A DNA stretch of 64,000 nucleotides from Ancylostoma caninum (GCA_037903475.1 JBAJFG010000136.1:1240501-1304500), one strand, 5' to 3'; counted from the stretch's first letter, positions 1 through 11,774 are shown. Notes: generated by a model from the letters alone, not told the origin. Made by a program: numbers and translations.

Positions 1-3
1 CGA

Positions 4-39
4 CATGCTCCAGATCAGCAGATGCTGATCTGGAGCATG
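4..39. repeat. perfect 16-bp hairpin
   Basis: Bases 4-19 are the exact reverse complement of 24-39, separated by the 4-base loop AGAT. The sequence immediately after it (about 28-196, plus strand) is open and protein-like up to a stop (contains KELPNRMDAK), but no splice signals were clear, so it is not called as an exon. The hairpin could be a small inverted duplication or an assembly edge effect. Confidence 0.75.
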
Positions 40-213
40 CCGAAATCGCTCTGCAAAAGTTTGTGGATTGTCGCTATATCAGTTTTTCTTGTAAAGGCAC
101 GGAATATCCAATATTTGTTGGGAAGGAACTGCCGAATAGAATGGATGCTAAACTGATTAGCGAAGTTGTGTTTCAGCCGAGTTATAACACATTGAACTGA
201 AGTGTTCGTTTCG

Positions 214-612
214 TCAATTAATTTCGCACCAACCTGATAGAAGTGGCCACGCAGAGTCACCTTGTCGGACCCCTCTCTTTACTTCGATTGCAACGTTGGA
301 GTAGAAGGGCAGAATTCTGGTGGTGAAGTTGCTGTACATACACAGCAACGACCTTGTCGCCGCGGCCGTTCGGCCACAGCAATTTTCGTACAACTGCTTA
401 CATGCTAGCACGCTATCCACCGCAAATTGTGTGATAAGATATGAGGGTTTGCACAATTTTGTTCTCGTTATTCCTGCACATTTTTCTCTCAGGAGCGGTT
501 TCACTGCTGAGTATGCGACTTGCCCTAGCACCCACGGCAACTTTCTAACGGATATTGCTGTATTCCTAGATGGAACAATAAGACTGGGAACAATGAGACT
601 GTCAATTCCCAC
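214..612 (-). pseudogene. reverse-transcriptase fragment
   Basis: The minus-strand frame carries the peptide VKRGVRQGD. G-V-R-Q-G-D is the RT fingers/palm motif of nematode non-LTR retroposons, and the preceding stretch (SNFTTRILPFYSNVAIE) has the spacing of the usual ...T.I.LF....I.I.KGVRQGD segment. After the motif the similarity stops within about 15 residues, and no FADD box follows, so this is a short decayed scrap. Exact ends are unclear. The plus-strand ORF over the same bases is a shadow. Confidence 0.45.
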
Positions 613-619
613 GAGAACT

Positions 620-2029
620 TTTGTCGGTTTTTCTCCCTCGACTTACTCCACAACTTTACCGATCCATAACCTATGTCAGCGGAAAAGTACATATGACTAA
701 CTTAAACTATAGTAATGGTCATCCTGATTCAGTGCTGTTCCTTTGCGGCCATATCATTCTATCATCGCGCACCAGTAGGGCGAGCTGATGCAAAAACGGG
801 AGCGTAGCGGTGTAAGCATGGGATGGTTTCGTTCATCAGTGTACTGAACTGTTACCGGCCTCCAAATGTTTCATTGAGAGCGTGAATGAAGCTGTTATCC
901 TACAGCAGCGCTACACAACCATTCTTGCATTAGCTCGCGCTAGGGTTGCATGAAGACATAGTGATATGGCCGGAAAGAAAACAGGCTTTGAACCAGGATG
1001 ACCGCGAGCATACTTATTTTGTGAGCACTTGCATATTCTGTCATTTGTTATGCCGTTACGTTGGGCGATTTTTTCCTTGCAAAATAAGAGCTTCTGGAGC
1101 TGCAGGTAAGTGGCGTTTTTCTGCAAGCGGCATTATGAGACATTTCTAGGAAATGTGGAGAACTCTTGTCCAGCAAATTTGTCGAAATTTAGGACATGTC
1201 CTGAAAGTAGATTTTGGACGATTTTGGCGGCGGAGACAATGAGCATTTCCACATTTCGAGGGAGTCTCTGCAATTTTTAAGCCAAATAACAGTTGAAAAT
1301 AATGCACAGTGTATGGCTTCGAATTGGATTGCTTTGCAAGACCTCCAGAAAAAGCACAGAAAAAGCTATAAAGGGGGATTATCTATGTCCCTCCACAATG
1401 GAAGCGTCATGTCAAACCTCCGGTGGAGGTGGTGATTTCCAGATTGGATGCAAAGAACATGTTTTGAAGCAAATTGCTTGCGGTCTTCACTGGAGATTCA
1501 GGTGTTTGGCGGAAAAGCGAAAACACAGTGTCTGTTGAATTCTGAGCATTTTTTGGCAGCTCAGGGCCTTCGAGCGACTCAAACGTTTTTCTAGGTCAAC
1601 ACTCTGGCTTTTGGGAGCAAATAACGACAATAGATGATGCTAGCTTGTTGTCCGAAGCAGTAGAACTTATTCGATCATCTAGCATGAATCCCAAGAAGCA
1701 AGGATTAACGAAATGCTTCAAAAAATGTTCATTGGCGCTTTCTTGAAAAACCATTAGCTTTCTTTGAAAAAACTGTTGAGTGGGAGCTTCGGGATTTCTC
1801 AATACAATACCCAGAACTTACACTTAAGAAGGGCAGGATTTGCCCACAAGCGCATTACCACATCTTGCGATTACATTGCATGTGTGGGAAATCACAAATT
1901 TTTGGAAGAGAAATCCCGCCAAAACTTTTGCATTTACGCAATATTTTGTCTTAAATGCGTAGATTGTCTCCTTTCCTTATGTTATGCGAAATGTAACTTT
2001 TCATCGTAAGTGACTCCTTGTGGTTGCAG
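620..2029. other. stretch without recognised gene
   Basis: This should be intron or upstream sequence of FN3-like copy 1. An ORF at 1214-1435 (plus) is open for 73 codons, but it has no convincing splice sites and no homology I can name. The upstream exon seen in copy 2 (29480-29595) has no recognisable counterpart here. Confidence 0.3.
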
Positions 2030-2151
2030 AAAGCTACTACGTCACCGTCCAGTGCTTTTCACCAAGTGGACGTGGTCCTCACAGCGAGTGGATCAGCTTT
2101 GTCTCTGCAACTGAGTCGAAAAATGGAGTGCCTGAAGAAGTGAGAAGTCAT
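2030..2151 (+). CDS. FN3-like exon, copy 1 (122-base exon)
   Basis: This internal exon of a plus-strand gene is bounded by TTGCAG before 2030 and GTGAGC after 2151. It enters in phase 1 (2 bases complete a codon) and leaves in phase 0. It encodes a peptide with YYVTVQCFSPSGRGPHSEW, which fits the F and G strands of a fibronectin type III domain: Y-x-V-x-V followed by S-x-x-G-x-GP-x-S. Two other exons in the window (30357-30478, 62044-62165) have the same length, phases and motif, ending in a shared SKNGVP-type tail, so this is a repeated gene rather than a chance ORF. FN3 domains are usually extracellular and bind proteins. The exact family is unknown to me. A nearer donor (GTGAGA at 2140) exists, but the 2152 donor gives the length shared by all three copies. 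Confidence 0.7.
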
Positions 2152-3114
2152 GTGAGCGGGAATACGTTTTCATGAATAGAATTATTTCTGAACTTGTCGA
2201 GTTAAAAGTATGCCGAACATATTCTGTCATGTTGCTGTCACGAAGCCTCACTCTGATAATGGCTTGTGTTCAGTGTGAGAACTTTGTCAACCGTTTAGAA
2301 TCTATAGTGCATGCGACATCGTCCAACGAAGTATAAGTTTTGTGCATAACTAATGCGGCTTTTTTTCACGAGTTCTTATCTCCTTTAAAATTAACGCTTC
2401 CTAGGTGACTTTCACGGAAATGGTCCCTTTTCTTCATTTCACAAAAGTGCTGTCGAAAGTAGTGTCTAAGTTCTCCACTGCATGCTCTACCACTTCAGAA
2501 ATGGTTTCAATACAGCACAGTCATTTTGCGATCTCAACGAGACTTTCGGCTGAAGAAACAACAACAAAGCCAACTTGAAAATGTTCAAGTAGTTGGAATA
2601 GAAATAGGAGTACTATCCTCGCAGATGAAGAAGGAAGAACTCGATGATCAGATGTCGACGAGCAGGGACTTTTGTAGTCGTGAAAAAGAAGGAGACCTTC
2701 AGCCAATTTCCCTGATTTTCGGAGTTTTTCGAGGAGACGAACGTAGATCGAAAACGGTGGTCGATGGCCACATGATGGCGAATGTGAATCGATTTTCGAT
2801 GATGCCTTTGTTAAATGGGAAAAGAGAATTACTTTCTTCGGAAAACCAATCGAAAAGCGTCAATTTCTATCGAGAAAAGAGGTCACGAAAAAAGGCGTAT
2901 TAGTCAATTAAGTTCTTGGGCTTGACAATATGCAATAATTGAAATTTTTTTTAAAATCATGAGGATAGACGGCCATCCAGGCCATGCATAATTTGAATGT
3001 GCGGCGCCGTACTATTTTGTGACAACTTTTCTGCCCGCTGTGATTAGGGCCTGTCGTAATCCACCACGCAAGTTGGCAACTTGGGATGACACTTCTGCGC
3101 CACCTAGGTGCCAT

Positions 3115-3440
3115 CTAGGTGGCAGCTTTAAGAAGAAGAAGATCCTGCATCGGAAGAATTTCTCAAAGTTTAGATTTCTGGTTCATACTAGTATCTAGTA
3201 TCTTCGTAGCGACATAATCTTACACCCTGGGCAATTGACATTGCGCAGCTTCTCAAGCACTTGTAAAAATTACATGGAATGTTTGAGGTGCCTACCTAGG
3301 TGACACCTTAAGGTTCCATCCTGGTGGCACCTCAGGCGGCACCTTGTTAAAGAATATGCGAGAGCGATGAGAGAGTGTGCTAGACGAGAGGTTCAACCTG
3401 GTGCCCCAGGGCATGTCCGAGGTGCCAGCAGGTTAAGAGC
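3115..3440. repeat. CCTAGGTG-rich degenerate repeat
   Basis: The half-palindrome CCACCTAGGTGG and variants (GCCACCTAGG, CCATCTAGGTGGC, GGTGGCACC) recur several times between 3098 and 3440. The copies are too degenerate to give a unit length. This is probably the edge of a repetitive element. Confidence 0.3.
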
Positions 3441-3519
3441 TTCAACGGCAAATACTACCGGTGCGCTAGGAAGGATCTTGCGCAGTTATGGAGGGGGGGG
3501 GGGGTTCCACGTAGTCCGA

Positions 3520-3745
3520 AACTGAGGAAATGCTAGGAAACGGATCCAGCGCTGTGATAAGGGTACACCGGTGTCCGAAAGTGAGGAGACGCCATGATAC
3601 GAGCCCAATGCTGCTCGCCGGCGTCTAAAATTAGGGGGACGCAGGGACATGGGTCCAACTGTGCGATAATGGAGCGTCGTCGTCCGAAAGTGGGAGAGAT
3701 GGGTCCATCGCTGTGATAAGGGTGCGCCAACGTGAAGGTGCGGTG
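3520..3745 (+). repeat. diverged 59-bp minisatellite of Helitron-like family
   Basis: About four degenerate units containing GTGATAAGGGT, GCCGGTGTCCGAAAGTG and GGGTCCA-type blocks match the minisatellite core of the Helitron-like elements at 31.5, 41.1, 45.8 and 59.1 kb. A G-run (3487-3497) precedes it. The element ends seen in the other copies were not found here. ORFs on the minus strand over this stretch are artefacts of the repeat. Confidence 0.6.
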
Positions 3746-4731
3746 GGCTAAACGTGGGCCTAACGTCGATCATCAATGAGTAAAGAAGGAAGCGGAAGAG
3801 CTGGGATAACAGTGGACGAATTATGCACCAACGATGATTCTTTCGGGCGATGGACGAGTATGAAGAGCTCATCGTGGAGAAGTGATAGGTCCACCGTGGA
3901 ATTGATAACAATAGTGGTCTGACGCGGGGTAAGTGAGGGTCGACACCGTAACCGGAGGACAATGGTGGGATAACCGAGGTATGTTGGCGGGCTTACCGTC
4001 AGTTGGGAACCCATCCCGGGATTAAGGTGGGCCCACCACTGCACGAAAGCTCAGAGCATATTATCATTCGAAGCGAGGTATAACCACAAATTTCGCTGCA
4101 AAGGTGATTATTTCTGATAACGGTCTGGCCGTCCGGCTGACGCCGAACTTCTCGACTTCTCCTAGTGCTCTGCATAAAGTTACACCTCATTCAGCTAAAA
4201 TAAATTACAGCCCCACCAAAATGTTATGACTAAAAGGAAATGGTGAGACATAGGTGCAAATCGTTGCCCCTTAGCTGGTCCACTAGCAAATTTGATGTTC
4301 GACAGAAGCTTTGACTTCATCGGTGCTGTGACCACTTTTGATATGACGTTCACAACTGGGTCACTTGCTCAACATAGGAAAGCTGTAAAATGCGAATTAT
4401 TATGGATGGTTTTTACCGTCAAGATCGTTTTGGAGAGTCATTACACTATATACTGTGAGTATTGATCTCTGTAAGCTTTTTTTTGCTTTCAAGTGGTCAA
4501 GGTCAAGCACCAATGAGCCATCATACCCTTCGCTACCTTTCCTAGTAGCAAATGCATGAGAGCTTTAAAGAATATCTTGCGCAACTTATTCTCGTGTTCT
4601 CTCGGTATTATCCATCCTCTAGAAAGTCTGAGGAGCAATGTGTTGTGTTACGTACGAGCTGCTCCACCTAGACGTTTCTTCTTTTCTAGTTCTTGTAATA
4701 TCATTGCGCACTTTAATCACAACAACTTTAG

Positions 4732-4866
4732 GACAGTGGCATAAAGATGCATTTAAGTGTTCAAGAAAAGGCGAAAATGGACTTGTTCTGGACATTAGTT
4801 TTTCTAAATGGGACAACTTTTCCTTCCTCGTTTGTGAACTCGACCGAAGTTTATGTCTACCATAAA
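4732..4866 (+). CDS. FN3-like gene, 135-base exon, copy 1
   Basis: This exon has acceptor CAACTTTAG before 4732 and donor GTGAGT at 4867. It is phase 0 at both ends and 45 codons long. It encodes a peptide containing LFWTLVFLNGTTFPSSFV. Copy 2 (37144-37278) has exactly the same length and phase and aligns over its whole length (LSWALLYTNGSEVPPSFV). The W in a hydrophobic strand followed by a short turn suggests an early strand of a second FN3-like or related beta-sandwich domain (inference). It lies downstream of the 2030-2151 exon in the same order as in copy 2. Potential N-glycosylation sites (NGT, NST) agree with an extracellular protein. Confidence 0.68.
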
Positions 4867-6082
4867 GTGAGTTATCGTTGGAAATATTGTAACATAACTG
4901 CTTTCATGTCACTGAATGAATAAGCAATGAATAAGCTAGCAAGTTCTGCGGAGTTTCAATCCTTGCTTTTCTTTAGAATGAAGCCCACAATCACGGGGCA
5001 TAATCGATGCGCAATTATTGTATTTTGAATGGACTTTGGTTTTCGGAAAGGATATTGTATTATGAAACGGTATAAAAAACCGAAAAATTTTGGCGTTACA
5101 GCCATGACAACCGAATTCTGGTTGCAGTGGTTTTTGAGTGGAGGATACATCATCTAGTGCAGAAAACCACAAAACAGCCGCTGTTTCTGGGAACTAGTAT
5201 TTGTAATTATGAGGTGCATTTATGGAACGCTCGAACGCGTGAGCAATCCGTGAAATGATTGTGATGCTATGCAATGTACGTGCTCAGAGACTAGTGCACT
5301 AATATTCTACATGTATTATTCCGGCTCGTTGAAATCTATATAAATCAAATATCTGCACACTTATAGGTGTGTTCAACGATCAGTTTACAAAAATTAGAAG
5401 TGTTCTTCATTCTACCGCCTTTCTTCAAATGACTGAACATTGATGGCCAACTTCCTCTTACCGTCTTGTTCACTTTTTATTTCATTCAACCTGCCCTCAT
5501 ACTGAAATCTCTGCTCACGAACCTCTCAAAGAGTTTCCGATCCACGTTAGAAAACCAAAAATATGTAGCTAACGAGGGAACGATACCAGATGTCTGTGGC
5601 AGTTCAGAATGAGATATTCCTCCTTTTGTGAAGTTGACTGTGCTGATCTTGAATATGTTTGCGCTCCGCGCTCAACGCAATTACGGAAGAAGTTATGACC
5701 TTGTCTGTTCAGTGTATGTGCCTGATTCTGCATTATCCTACCATAACCCCATATAGGCGTTGCAAAAAAAATGGGTGCAGAATACGTGAACAGCAGTCCA
5801 AATAACCCTGTTTGGAAGATCTCATCGAAAAATGCATCACTGCGGGTACAGAGAAATGCATCACTGCGGGTGCGCCTTGATCACTTCCTGCTACTACCAC
5901 TTGAACAGGGACGCTACATCATCAGAGACCTACGTGTACATTGCCTTGTGCATCTCGAAGCCCTGATTTCAAAGCTATTTCGATCTCGGTCCATTCTCTT
6001 CTCCATAAGGAGTTATGACCGTTTTTCCAAATGCACGTGATAAGGAGGTAGTCGTAGATTAAGGTACCTCTCGTAGATCAAG
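4867..6082. other. intronic stretch, copy 1
   Basis: No gene was recognised. A 24-base direct duplication (AAATGCATCACTGCGGGTAC type) sits at about 5835-5880, inside an otherwise meaningless ORF. Confidence 0.3.
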
Positions 6083-6155
6083 GTAGGTGTGGTGCAGTGG
6101 TAAGTGTATTGGGTCTAATGGATACCGTACCAGGTTCAATTCTCCTCAGAGCTTT
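6083..6155 (+). repeat. tRNA-like SINE head (pol III A and B boxes)
   Basis: TGGTGCAGTGG at 6090-6100 matches the tRNA A box, and GGTTCAATTCT at 6133-6143 matches the B box, with tRNA-like spacing of 32 bases. The acceptor ends do not pair, so it is not a functional tRNA. It is most simply the promoter head of a tRNA-derived SINE or an old tRNA pseudogene. Confidence 0.5.
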
Positions 6156-7179
6156 GAATTTTGCATTTTTCTCTCACTTACTGCTTTCTTCTCCAAATCT
6201 ATTATATGCAGTTTTTAAGTGTTTCTACTTACAATTAGATATTCTGAAAGCTTGGAAGCATTTTGAATGATCTTCACTACACCGACTTTGTTAGCAGTGG
6301 AACTGCTGATGGACTAACGTGAGCCCAAATTTCCAAGGAAACTTCCTTGCTTAAATTTTCCATAATAGGGTAATCTGAAGTGCTGAACACGAATAGGATA
6401 TCCATTCCGTGACATCACTCCATTTTATTGGTTTGCGGTAGAACTAACAGCAATTACCGCGGGAAATTGAAAAAATGTGTTGAATTTCGTCATTAAAATT
6501 GTAGTGGCATGCAGAATGATGCTGATAATCGTGATTAGCGCATCAAATTACCCCTCTGTGCAAAAGTTGAATGGATTGTGCGAGATACCTAAACTACCCG
6601 AAACTCAATGATCGTTCCCACGTGGGTGGTAGTAGTCGTAAATGGTCAAGGTGTATTCACCTAACGATATTTTTTGCTTTTTCTTGCTGAAATTTTGCAT
6701 ACGAGTTTATTTGAGCTGCTGATCGCCAACTCTATATCCATTTTGCACAACAACGCCCATTTTGAGGGGTTACGGGAGGTGGATGCAGAAAATGTATGTC
6801 CGAATGTACTGCACAGACAAGGTTATAACTTTTTACGCAGTAGTATTGAGCACTATTGAAGAAAATAATCGAGATCAACATGGTTAACTTCACATTATGA
6901 GACACATTCTATTTTGAAGTGCCACAGATTACTGGTATCCTTCCCTTGTAAGAATAGTGTCCCACCACTATCCCTGAACTGCTCCCATATTTCATTATGT
7001 AACAGCTATCTCAAAACATGAGGTCTGTCACAAAGACTCACACTGTTGCGAGGTCCACACATGTTCAACCATCTGACCATAGGACTAGTATTAAGGTCAG
7101 TGTTCGGTTTCACTGTGAGGTAGGTGCACATCCTGGATGTAGATGCATGATTGAGAAGAGGATTCTATGAATGTTCTTA

Positions 7180-7290
7180 TTAGTTGACTTGACCCTTTCA
7201 AGCTTTAACGAAGGCGAGGACGCCGAAACGTCAGCCAGTGAAGTGAACTTCATAACAACCTCGTGTGTAGCTGACAACTACACAACGAAA
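7180..7290 (+). ncRNA. degenerate hammerhead-ribozyme relic (Penelope-like terminal repeat)
   Basis: The stretch 7201-7236 contains AAGGCGAGGACGCCGAAACG followed by TCAGCC. This is a stem II hairpin (GGCG-AGGA-CGCC), the GAAA core box and the 3' arm of stem I. The 5' core box, expected as CUGANGA, reads TTTAACGA and is mutated. The flanks (ACTT...CCCTTTCAAG before, GTGAACTTCAT after) match those of the intact copy at 36620-36653. By that match this is a leftover terminal repeat of a Penelope-like element and is probably inactive. Confidence 0.55.
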
Positions 7291-7613
7291 AGCAAAAAAA
7301 GAGGACAAGTGCGGCCAGTTTCCCTTCTGTGCTCTGATCTTTTCTCAAGAACCAGAACAGTGACGCACCAGACGCTTTACAGACATCACCGGACTGTGAA
7401 GCCAAAAGAAGTTAGCTAGCTACGGAAACTATAAATTCAACCCTCGACATTCTTTCATATCTTCCTTACATGCCCTTAACTCCGAATTTATGAAAGTCGC
7501 TAGAGCGGTAGCGGTGGAATTTGCGACCCTCTTAAGAAACCATATTTCAACCTACTAAAGGAACAATATTTCAGCCTACCATAGGAAGCTTCAGTTCACT
7601 TTTGATTCATCAG

Positions 7614-7643
7614 GGAAACGAAGGAGGGAACGTTACGTTAGAG
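7614..7643 (+). CDS. possible 30-base exon, copy 1
   Basis: This is a candidate counterpart of the 69-base exon at 39389-39457. It has acceptor TTGATTCATCAG and donor GTAAGC, and is phase 0 at both ends. It encodes GNEGGNVTLE, against GND...GNVSTK in copy 2. The position between the 135-base exon and the cysteine exon is right, but ten codons are too few to prove homology. Confidence 0.25.
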
Positions 7644-8329
7644 GTAAGCGTTTGACGATGAGTTTCATTGCTTCTTTGGAATTATAAGAAAGTTTTGAAA
7701 AGTACTCCTCACAAACATTCAATACGTCATCATTAGTGCGTTAACAGGAAGGTAGTGATTATTAGATGTTGTACTTCGTCGAAGCGCAGAGTGGGTGTTA
7801 ACTTTTCCTATGTAATTTACAGAGTCCTGGTGGGAGTTACGGATTGCTATTGATTAGAGGGTCAGCACTGCTACTGCATAGTTGTGACCCTTTGTCATCC
7901 CATATCCGGCGTTTCAAAATCGAATATGAGCTGCTCTCGCGGCTCCTTGCTAACAGGTCAGCTCAACTGTTGACTGGTACAACCTTCTGTACTGATGTTT
8001 GAGATAATGGCGTTGGGATAGCTCACACTAGATGTGTGCATCAATCGCGCGTGAGACACAGTGCCCCAGAAGAATTCTCCATGAAGACCGGTCACTGCAT
8101 GCACGCCACGACTTAAAACACCGTGCGGCCAACGCAAGGCCGTAAACGCGTACGCTCCGACTGTACCTGTCCTCACACATCATCATATACTCTGAAATTT
8201 CTCCGCACTGTAGATCCGGGGATTGTACGAGCTGGGGAGTCGGTCGGCCACCGCGGGCATGTGAGAATCCATTGCGGGAATAGCACGAATTTACTGGAAG
8301 CATGTACGCATACACCGCGGTGTATATTT

Positions 8330-8958
8330 TAATGATGCTAATATCACCTTGATCACCTTGACTCCCGTTGATCTTCGGGTATACCGAGCGGGCGCCAGCA
8401 ATCCTTCCATTTGTCCCTCTCGCGAGCCAGAGTTGTCCAGTGGATTCTGTCCGTTCGAGGGACACGGAGAGCATCGTATCTATCCTTGAAGGACTTCGTG
8501 AAGAAGTCTGACCATCGGGTCGGTGGTCTTCCTGTCGTGCGCTTAACGTCCCGTGGAGTCCAGTCGCTGACGGCTCTTGTCCAACGGTTGTCGTTAAAAC
8601 GCATCACGTGCCCGGCCCACCTAACCTTACTCAACTTGGCGTAAGCGGCAGCGTCCCTGATCTTCGATTGTTGACGGAGGGTGGAGCTCCGTATTCCAGC
8701 CCTCACTTGCGTGAGGCGGGTTATTCCTAGCATCACCCTCTCGATGGAGCGTTCGACGACGCTAACCGCATTCTCATCCTGCTTGCGCAACGCCCAGGTT
8801 TCTGAGGCGTAGGTCAAAGCAGGGAGAACGGTTGTGTTGAAGAGGTGGGCACGGAGCCTGGTGTTCTTCGTCTTCTTCACTACGTCCTCGATGCTGATAT
8901 CACGGGCAAATAACTTGGTGTAAAGTGACTTCTGAGCCATACACCCATTTCTAAGCAA
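8330..8958 (-). pseudogene. RTE-type retroposon, RT C-terminal end
   Basis: The minus-strand ORF carries the standard RTE C-terminal blocks: LPALTYASETWALRKQDE, KIRDAAAYAKLSKVRWAGHV, MRFNDNRWTRAVSDWTPRD and GRPPTRWSDFF. The RT catalytic core is missing, so this is a 5'-truncated insertion. After the stop the plus-strand bases at 8331-8354 give GTCAAGGTGATCAAGGTGAT on the minus strand, the short tandem tail typical of RTE elements. The frame is intact over 201 codons, so the insertion may be fairly recent. Frame-overlapping ORFs at 8028-8474 are shadows. Confidence 0.85.
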
Positions 8959-9249
8959 CTATACCATTAATCATCACACACAGTCAATCGCCTAGTAGGG
9001 TGTTCCATGCACAGTTCGGCTGATATAGTGAATTAAATCTGTGCAGTGCCTAACCAAGAATGTAAAGTGCAAATTTTCTGCTTTCCAATTTGTCCTCCCA
9101 TCTCTTCTCCACCATCGGATGTGAACCTTACCGCACCTCGCTAATGCATTCTTGAAGGTCCGCATTCTTATCCATTAGGCCATACGTGTCGACACGTGTG
9201 GTGCATTTAAGCCTATGGTGTATCGTTTTAGTTCTACTGCGAATCCTCT

Positions 9250-9360
9250 GCGGGAATGTGCGGATCCACCGTGCAGCATGTACGGATCCACCGTGGAGAG
9301 TAACGATAATGCGGATCCACCGTGGGAATGTGTGGATCCACTGTGGCCATTTGCGAGCAC
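9250..9360. repeat. short repeats of CGG ATCCACCGTG
   Basis: GGATCCACCGTG (with one ACTGTG variant) occurs four times between 9260 and 9350 at 25-36 base spacing. Looser variants (GGATCTACCGCG, AGATTCACCG) occur near 10030 and 61900. The nature of the repeat is unknown. Confidence 0.45.
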
Positions 9361-10200
9361 AGCACGGAAGTGACGTCTCTCCCGGTATTCCACCGAGGGG
9401 CGCCGTCGCAGTAAGATTGAAAGGATTGCCGTCATGACCTGTGGGTACGCGCCTGGCATGCAACAGAAGGGGCGTGACCACAAGTCTACTATTCCAACTT
9501 AGAAAATTCCTTTCCTGTGTAGGTGAGTTTCAAATACTTAAAAACGAGAATGATGTAAAACTTTAGGCAGAACCTGCGCGTAATTCGGAAAAAAAATCCA
9601 ACTATTTCGATCATTTCGATCCTTCTCACTTAATATATTGACATTCATATTGACCGTATGTACTAGGAATACTCCGAAAATAGCGTTATGATAAAAATAG
9701 ATGTCAAATTGATAATCAGCATGCCAAGTAACCCTCAGCGAATTTTTTTATTTGTTAAAATTGTTGATTTTTTCAAAATTTATATTACAGCTCTAATTAA
9801 ATTTAAACACTTCATGAATTCATGATCTTGTGCATTGTATTGGAAATCTGCGAACGCTCGACGCAGCTAAATACGGGCCACAGCCCCTTTTGCGTGCGTT
9901 ACATTGCGTGCGTATCGAAGGCGATGTGGCGGCATGTCTTTGAACCTTAACGCGTGCTTGCCCACCGAGGGCTTGCAGGTTATCGAGGTCAACCGTGAAT
10001 CTACCGCGGGATCGGTCTCTTACCGCGGATCTACCGCAGGAGGGATTTTTAGAGTACATACATGAGCGTCAAACTCACGCACCTAATGTAAATTGCCTCT
10101 CTGTTAGTACTGCGGAGATGTTTACTCAATCGATAATCAATATTCTTCGTCGATGCTGCATACAACAGCGTTCGCCCAACCATATGCCTAAGAAGTGAAG

Positions 10201-10505
10201 TACTCAGACAAAAGTGCCGTGCGAGCGGGCCCCGGTAGAGCGGGTCGCAGCCATGTTGCGGCCCGCTCGCTTGGTTGTCGCAGCCCGCTCGCACGGTTGT
10301 CGTGGCCCGCTCGCACGGAAAATCCTCGTGCGAGCGGGCCGCGACAACATAGGTTGGTCCGAAATACCGTGCGAGCGGCCCACAATAACCGTGCGGGTGG
10401 GTTGCGACAACCGTGCGAGCGGGACGCGACATGACCACCACCCGCTCTACCGGGGCCCGCTCGCAACCATGTCGCGTCCCGCTCAATCGGACTTTTGTCT
10501 GAGTA
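10201..10505. mobile_element. MITE, TA target site, GC-rich core
   Basis: The ends are perfect 15-bp inverted repeats (TACTCAGACAAAAGT / ACTTTTGTCTGAGTA), consistent with a TA duplication as in Tc1/mariner elements. The 305-bp core repeats GTGCGAGCGGG blocks in both orientations and is far richer in G+C than its surroundings. It has no coding capacity. ORFs listed across it on both strands are compositional artefacts. Confidence 0.8.
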
Positions 10506-10783
10506 GTTCCAACTTCCAATGGGTTCACGACATCTGTTATTGGATTTTTTCTCCTTCAAGCGGGTGGAAGAATCTTCAGCAAGGCAGCCGATCGCTTGAC
10601 CTATGGTAGAACTTTAGAACAACATTAATTTTTGAGTTGAATAAACGTCAGACAAAACCTTGGATTACGGTGCTCACTTCCTACTATAAGTGGATATCCT
10701 ACAAAACACAGGCAATCAAACCCATGTTATTTGTCTGCCATCTACTATATTCTTCTGCTAGGTTGCTGAGCTAGAGCCGCTTA

Positions 10784-10863
10784 GGCGTACAAAGTAGACG
10801 TACCTTAAACATTTTGCCGGATTTGATGTGGATTTGCTATTTCGAAAGAGTAAGCTTCTCGGA
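10784..10863 (+). repeat. 80-bp segment duplicated at 12340-12419 (possible exon)
   Basis: It is nearly identical (about 4 differences in 80) to 12340-12419. In both copies AG immediately precedes GCGTACAAAG and GTAAGC follows CTATTTCGAAAGA, so each looks like a 65-base exon with acceptor and donor. Read in phase 1 it gives LNILPDLMWICYFER. It may be a duplicated exon of copy 1 or a spread repeat. The open frame continues past the donor to 11017. Confidence 0.4.
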
Positions 10864-11184
10864 ACTTCATGAATTTTCTGACAGTACCATCGAGCACTCG
10901 GGAAGATCTGATGATACCTTCCAGGAAATAGGGTACGACGTCGGACTAACCGAGACGAGAAGAAACCGATCATTAAATGCCATCTTTGACAGTGAAAAAA
11001 GACTACTCCTTGAAACGTGAGACAATAAAGGAGCTAAGAAATCCAACGAGCAGTACGCTAAGCCACACTTCTTCACTTCGTTAACGTTAACGCGGGGTAT
11101 GTTCGGCCAAGTCAATATCTCCACTACAATGCCGTGATATGTTCGAGTTATACGCAAGCGTGGCAAATATCGCGTGAAAACAGG

Positions 11185-11225
11185 CCCTCACAGGATTCAC
11201 CTTAAAGGCAGCACCCACGAAAAAC
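11185..11225. repeat. terminal scrap of AAGGCAGCACTCACG MITE family
   Basis: CACCTTAAAGGCAGCACCCACG matches the terminal inverted repeat of the element at 57514-57942, including the TTAA-like junction. Only one end is present. Confidence 0.5.
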
Positions 11226-11774
11226 TTTACCACTCAGATTTTAGTGCGATCTTAAGTTTCTGAATATGAGGACCAGGGATAAAATGGTCAATTTCGTCGA
11301 AACTCACCCTAAAATGGTTTTTGGATGCTCAAAATTTGCTGCACTATAGCAAGGTGGCCAAGATACGCGGTTGGAGCAGTTCAAAAAAGTCGATAACGCT
11401 GCCTTTATTGCCTATGGATTTTTTGGCGCAACTATCAGGTTGTTGCAAAATCGATGTCGGTTTTTCGAACCTCGGATTTTCGAAATAGTACACTGAAGTA
11501 CACTGGAAAGAAAAGTGATGTTTCAGTAGCACATTTATTGATTAGTTGAGAGTTAGTTTATTTCTTCTTCTTTCTGCCCTTTCAATTCCATCCGGATCTA
11601 TCCACTTTTCTTGGCTTTCTAGTGGGTGGATCAAAGTGTAGTCGTTAGCAAAAATTCGTCTCAAACTGTATCATGGATTCGAATTCGATAACAACGAAAC
11701 AATATCATCAACATATGCGGGAGGAAATGCCAAATAAAACTATGGCCCAATGTTGGTCCAAGTCATCCTGTTTT

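Noticed and set aside
2526..2903. 125-codon plus ORF near copy 1
   Set aside because: Low-complexity Lys/Ser/Gln content, no splice sites, no counterpart in copy 2; probably chance in intron.
10188..10609. Ser/Arg/Ala-rich overlapping ORFs
   Set aside because: Compositional artefacts of the GC-rich MITE at 10201-10505.
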